Assembly (NCBI GenBank): GCA_017941355.1
Contig: JAGAWN010000106.1
Location: forward strand, 1 to 33,377
Reading direction: 5' to 3'
From: Ruminiclostridium sp.
GTDB lineage: Bacteria > Bacillota > Clostridia > Oscillospirales > Ruminococcaceae
DNA length: 33,377 nt
Each line of letters starts with the position of its first letter. Position 1 is the stretch's first letter. Positions 31,401 through 33,377 of this stretch are shown here, one piece after another. The notes below the pieces were generated by a model, which had not been told where the DNA came from, ran no database searches, and worked only from the letters and a program-made list of their open reading frames with translations. The translations under genes and the position numbers were made by a program.

Positions 31401-32392
31401 CAATGGCGAATCCGGCGATCACTCTCGGACGTTCAAGCAAAGCCGAGATCAGACTTGTCGGAGAAAACTCGATACAGAAGAACGGCATCAGCGTTCCCGC
31501 AAACTCTTCCCTGCTGTTCAGCGGCGACGGTGATCTGAACATCAACATAAAGAGAAACGGCAGCGTATGTATCGGAAGCTCCCACGAGGAAGCATACGGC
31601 GGTATCTCCTTTGAACATACCGGAAACATCACTGTCGAACTTCAGCTTGACAACGGCATCTGCATCGGCGGAGGCTTCTCGGACGGTTCCGCGATCAATT
31701 TCGCAAGCGGCAGCGTTTCAATACTTTTGCAGTGCGTGAATTCTATCGGTGTCGGCAGCCTGCGCGGAAAGGCTGATGTCACGATCGCGGCCGATGCTTC
31801 GGTAACAGTAAAATGCAGCGGTAAGAACGCTGTCGGAATAGGTTCATTTGACGGAACGCTGAATCTTGAAAGCAGCGGAATCATTGACGCTGTAGCTGAC
31901 GGCGAGACTTGTGCCGCCTGCGGTGTTTTAGGAACAGGTAACGCTAATATCAGGATATCGGGCGGCTCCGTAAGTGCAGTTGTCCACAGCTCCAAAGCGG
32001 TATGTATCGGCTCTGTAGAGGGTCCCTCCGATATCACGATCACCGACGGTTACATTAACGCATACGGCGAGGGCGATATTATCTGCGGCTGCGGAAGCGC
32101 GGAGGTTGCGGGTGTGACGCATATCGAAGGCGGCACAGTTGCGATCAAGATCCTCTCCGGCTGTATTCTGCAGTTCGGCAGCGTGAAATGCTCAACCATA
32201 ATCACCGGCGGAAACATTCTTGCCGACAAGGAAGATCTTGTATATGCCGTGAACAAGTTCGGTGAGCAGCTTCACGCGGAGCATCCCGGCGGTGACAGCT
32301 TCTATACGACAGTAACAACTCCGCACGGCGAGTATTTGTACCGTGCTGAGAAAAAAGCACCGGACGATGATTTAATTGTATTCCTGCCTTAA
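28448..32392 (+). CDS. HTH-less LacI/PBP-like sensor, degenerate GGDEF, EAL phosphodiesterase and beta-helix-like C-terminus
   Basis: This 1314-residue protein has no signal peptide or membrane segment. Residues 1-290 are a LacI/PurR-type binding fold (IIVGICITKIEDDF, DAFVCANDTMAMAVCNEL, IKVTGFDGLISAEYF) without the DNA-binding HTH. About 300-460 is an unassigned sensory region. The GGDEF domain is degenerate (GNDEF 550-554), so it is probably inactive or a GTP-sensing module. The EAL domain (about 650-900) keeps YEAL (Glu684), INTIP, FEITE, DDYGTG, KIDRF, AEGVET and QGYY, the residues for metal binding and hydrolysis of c-di-GMP to pGpG. About 930-1290 is a beta-helix-like repeat region rich in G, S, N and I (SVCIGSSHEE, GICIGGGF, CIGSVEG), of a type usually seen in surface proteins. 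The start is TTG 28448 with AGGTGA upstream. A terminator follows directly. Confidence 0.9.
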   Translation: MINNKIIVGICITKIEDDFRVDFLSSLLKKTGSDNIKMIVFNSPRDFYYGDKYDKGARQVYDLINYDYLDALVILRENFYDEQVVESIIGKAEKHNVPVILVHGEHENCYCIKSDYKDAYKELLGHLFTCHGIKDPVFIGGRQEDDPDTVTRLECFREVLAENGISYRDDMLYYGEYWDFPTQSAVQKILSRSTKAPDAFVCANDTMAMAVCNELAAEGYKVPGDIKVTGFDGLISAEYFMPRLSTCREDIDSLTGITVDLIKSAIGGSSEPGVYIEKYVSFIGESCGCEYKEVIDFRERARLLFMRNYETGQHEGHVYTWVDSVLDSDSINTLSLALSDYILRNSSVCLNEGFIMTSLGQTAEISPDQSFNEYIVISSKTSDYSGGKEGRFPAAEMVPDLSKWLEDPTLCVITPIVSADVNCGYYAVKTDDIYENAHKLFRVSKTMNIAFGALLNRLMKRNMQSSIINAQLIDQLTGLANLKGLTNWFREFSRVEANHNKTVMVSVYNIPQYKFIYENYGMEDIEEAVKFTADTLKLANKDNGFIARTGNDEFIVINSVDSEDQVSMVIDNAVSVFFGIIEGYNTSNNKDYYLEVNCGCTVAYAGWNSSLSSFIKLANAEMYMNKLKAGLTPVMKDEAIRQQPEVKTPNDLYSEFSILIEKNLFTYFFQPIIDARTGEICAYEALMRTSGGIKMSPLEILDIAKEYNRLYEIEKATMFNVMDRYVRDMDKFKGTKVFINTIPGNFLKKDDLIGLKEKYGQYISNFVFEITEQDTVSDEELDAIRSLGVVGNSEEFKGMEGGQIAVDDYGTGHSNIVNLLRYAPHIIKIDRFLISNIQNDLNKQMFVKSTIEFSKMNNIKVLAEGVETYEEMKTVIEFGVDLIQGYYTARPAQDPIGKIPDAIRNEVITENLNLSKYDNDKLTYRAHDGETISLYDLAIGKYASIRIPDGNVRIVGTEGQTFETELSIDDDANAVITFDNISIKAMANPAITLGRSSKAEIRLVGENSIQKNGISVPANSSLLFSGDGDLNINIKRNGSVCIGSSHEEAYGGISFEHTGNITVELQLDNGICIGGGFSDGSAINFASGSVSILLQCVNSIGVGSLRGKADVTIAADASVTVKCSGKNAVGIGSFDGTLNLESSGIIDAVADGETCAACGVLGTGNANIRISGGSVSAVVHSSKAVCIGSVEGPSDITITDGYINAYGEGDIICGCGSAEVAGVTHIEGGTVAIKILSGCILQFGSVKCSTIITGGNILADKEDLVYAVNKFGEQLHAEHPGGDSFYTTVTTPHGEYLYRAEKKAPDDDLIVFLP

Positions 32393-32398
32393 CAGATC

Positions 32399-32431
32399 AC
32401 AAACCCCGTCTCACTTCGAGACGGGGTTTGT
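32399..32431. terminator. Terminator between convergent genes
   Basis: A perfect 14-base stem ACAAACCCCGTCTC (32399-32412) with GAGACGGGGTTTGT (32418-32431) around ACTTC, seven bases after the plus-strand stop and three before the minus-strand stop. T-rich flanks are short. Confidence 0.88.
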
Positions 32432-32433
32432 AT

Positions 32434-33102
32434 TCATGAGCAGAATCTGTGATCTCCGATAACGGTTATCACCGGACGCGAGTAGATAAAACGGTTACTG
32501 GTCTTATCGGGATTGTAGTAGTATATCGCTCCGCCCGTGGGATCCCAGCCGGCAAGCGCGTCCCGTGCGGCAGCGTATGCGCTGTCGGCTACCGGCTGGT
32601 CAAACTGACCGTCATACAATGCACTGAACGCTCCGTTCTGGTACAGAACACCCGCGAGTGTATCCGGGAACGACGGATGCTCGATACGGTTGCATATCAC
32701 CGCTCCTATCGCCACCTGACCTATATACGGCTCTCCCCTGCCCTCCGCCGAGATCATACGCGCAAGCAGGTTCACATTTGCTTCCGTTGCGTCGGGAACT
32801 ACACCTATAGTTATACCGAGACGTTTGAGTGTCTCTTCGTCCGCTATCCCGGTCTGACCGAGTCCCTGCTGCTTCTGGAAACGCGTCACCGCCTGTCGCG
32901 TCTGTTCCCCGTAATAGCCGGTAATCTCTCCGTTGAACAGACCGCGCTCTTTAAGTACGCGCTGGATCTCCTCAACCTCGGTCCCGGACGATCCTGTACG
33001 GGAATACGCGGGAAGCGCTTTCTCCGGCTGCGAAGAATTCGCCACAGCTGCGCAGAGGACTATTGCTGTAAGCACAAGCAGCATTTTTATAAAACTGTTC
33101 AT
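32434..33102 (-). CDS. sleB: SleB-like spore cortex-lytic enzyme / cell wall hydrolase
   Basis: This 222-residue exported protein has a signal peptide (MNSFIKMLLVLTAIVLCAAV), a peptidoglycan-binding type 1 domain (about 42-98: VEEIQRVLKERGLFNGEITG, TRQAVTRFQKQQGL) and a Hydrolase_2/SleB catalytic domain (about 108-222) with LLARMISAEGRGEPYIGQVA, where Glu120 is the expected catalytic acid, plus AIYYYNPDKTSN. SleB is a lytic transglycosylase that degrades spore cortex during germination; the same architecture occurs in vegetative cell-wall enzymes, so a spore role is likely, not proven. ATG 33102 is chosen for AAGGAAAGGTGAT just upstream; the GTG at 33111 lies inside that site. Upstream is a TATAAT (about 33160-33165) with no good -35, and structured element copy 4. 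Confidence 0.9.
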   Translation of the reverse strand: MNSFIKMLLVLTAIVLCAAVANSSQPEKALPAYSRTGSSGTEVEEIQRVLKERGLFNGEITGYYGEQTRQAVTRFQKQQGLGQTGIADEETLKRLGITIGVVPDATEANVNLLARMISAEGRGEPYIGQVAIGAVICNRIEHPSFPDTLAGVLYQNGAFSALYDGQFDQPVADSAYAAARDALAGWDPTGGAIYYYNPDKTSNRFIYSRPVITVIGDHRFCS

Positions 33103-33208
33103 ATATATCACCTTTCCTTATTCTCTTTGTGCAATAATAATTTCCGCAGTTTTTTCCGAATTATACGGGAGCTTACGCTTATGGAAAAAAATGTTCTGTA
33201 CATATTTA

Positions 33209-33377
33209 TTGGCTGCAAAAGCGCAAGGAAAATCTATATATTTTAGGATTTTCCTTGCACTTTTGTTCGTCCGAAGGACGAAATGAGCTTGACATCAAGG
33301 AATGTGTCCGTTGTTTAAATGCACCGCAGGCGCATTTAAACAACATCTGAAAATCTGTTTTGCAGATTTTCAGTCAA
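33209..33377 (-). repeat. Structured multi-hairpin element, copy 4 (cut by window end)
   Basis: On the minus strand from 33377 it reads CTGAAAATCTG/CAGATTTTCAG, GTTGTTTAAATGC/GCATTTAAACAAC, then GGACACA, the identical spacer, the TTCG hairpin and a long stem CAAAAGTGCAAGGAAAATC/GATTTTCCTTGCGCTTTTG. Homology stops at GCAGCCAA (about 33209), so the last hairpin and closing strand are missing; the first hairpin lies beyond the window. It sits about 105 bases upstream of the SleB start, in the same orientation. Confidence 0.85.

Noticed and set aside
15139-33377. Structured elements as ordinary intrinsic terminators
   Set aside because: They are far longer than terminators, lack T-runs after the stems, one copy is at a transcription start, and copy 2 is followed by its own separate terminator at 26485.

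Overview
The window looks like the chromosome of a low-to-mid G+C, anaerobic, Gram-positive Clostridia-type gut bacterium, most likely Oscillospiraceae/Ruminococcus-Eubacterium-like. The basis is Firmicutes-style AGGAGG ribosome binding sites, near-consensus TTGACA-N17-TATAAT promoters, lipoprotein and signal peptides of Gram-positive style, a SleB-type spore cortex hydrolase, a CarD-like regulator, an [FeFe]-hydrogenase-like sensor, and sugar ABC genes without their own ATPase. The genus is an inference. No tRNA, rRNA, CRISPR, phage or transposase gene was seen.

Layout. 1-3483: the 3' part of a very large modular surface protein (three YfaP/DUF2135-like modules, a C-type lectin-like domain and a C-terminal carbohydrate-binding-like domain). 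3484-5249: a decayed zone with two terminators, a small ORF with an in-frame amber stop, a frameshifted formylglycine-generating-enzyme-like gene, and a start-less ORF in frame behind the next gene's stop. 5250-8256 (minus): a hybrid histidine kinase preceded by a frameshifted small ORF. 8353-11013: interspersed repeats, then a DUF3737 beta-helix protein and a MalY/PatB-type PLP enzyme. 11104-17184: a sugar ABC importer operon (binding lipoprotein plus two permeases, minus strand) divergent from a HTH-less LacI-type sensor fused to an intact GGDEF domain. 17541-18673: two small membrane proteins. 19312-21366: an orphan type IV pilin-like protein and a lipoprotein tyrosine phosphatase. 21540-23057: a TauE/SafE permease fused to a polyprenol/dolichol-kinase-like domain. 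23826-26192: an [FeFe]-hydrogenase-like sensor fused to a chemoreceptor signalling domain and a receiver. 26593-28154: a CofE-like ligase and a CarD-family regulator. 28448-32392: a 1314-residue protein with LacI-type sensor, degenerate GGDEF, intact EAL and a C-terminal beta-helix-like domain. 32434-33102: SleB-like hydrolase.

How parts may work together. Two proteins join a cytoplasmic LacI/PBP-like ligand-binding domain to opposite halves of c-di-GMP metabolism (a likely cyclase at 15265 and a likely phosphodiesterase at 28448). The first sits divergently from a sugar importer. Together with the hydrogenase-like sensor and the hybrid kinase, the window is unusually rich in one-protein sensory devices. 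That they form one circuit is inference.

The most unusual non-coding signal is a family of four copies (15139, 26221, 28160 and, on the minus strand, 33377) of a 90-260 base multi-hairpin element. Its joints and loops are conserved, while several hairpin arms differ between copies with matching changes on both sides, a pattern expected for a structured RNA or a structure-maintained mobile repeat. Copy 1 begins at the predicted transcription start of the sensor-GGDEF gene, and copy 3 lies just before the sensor-EAL gene. Other repeats are a 103-base terminal-inverted-repeat element in two copies (8632, 23157) and two more divergent intergenic families.
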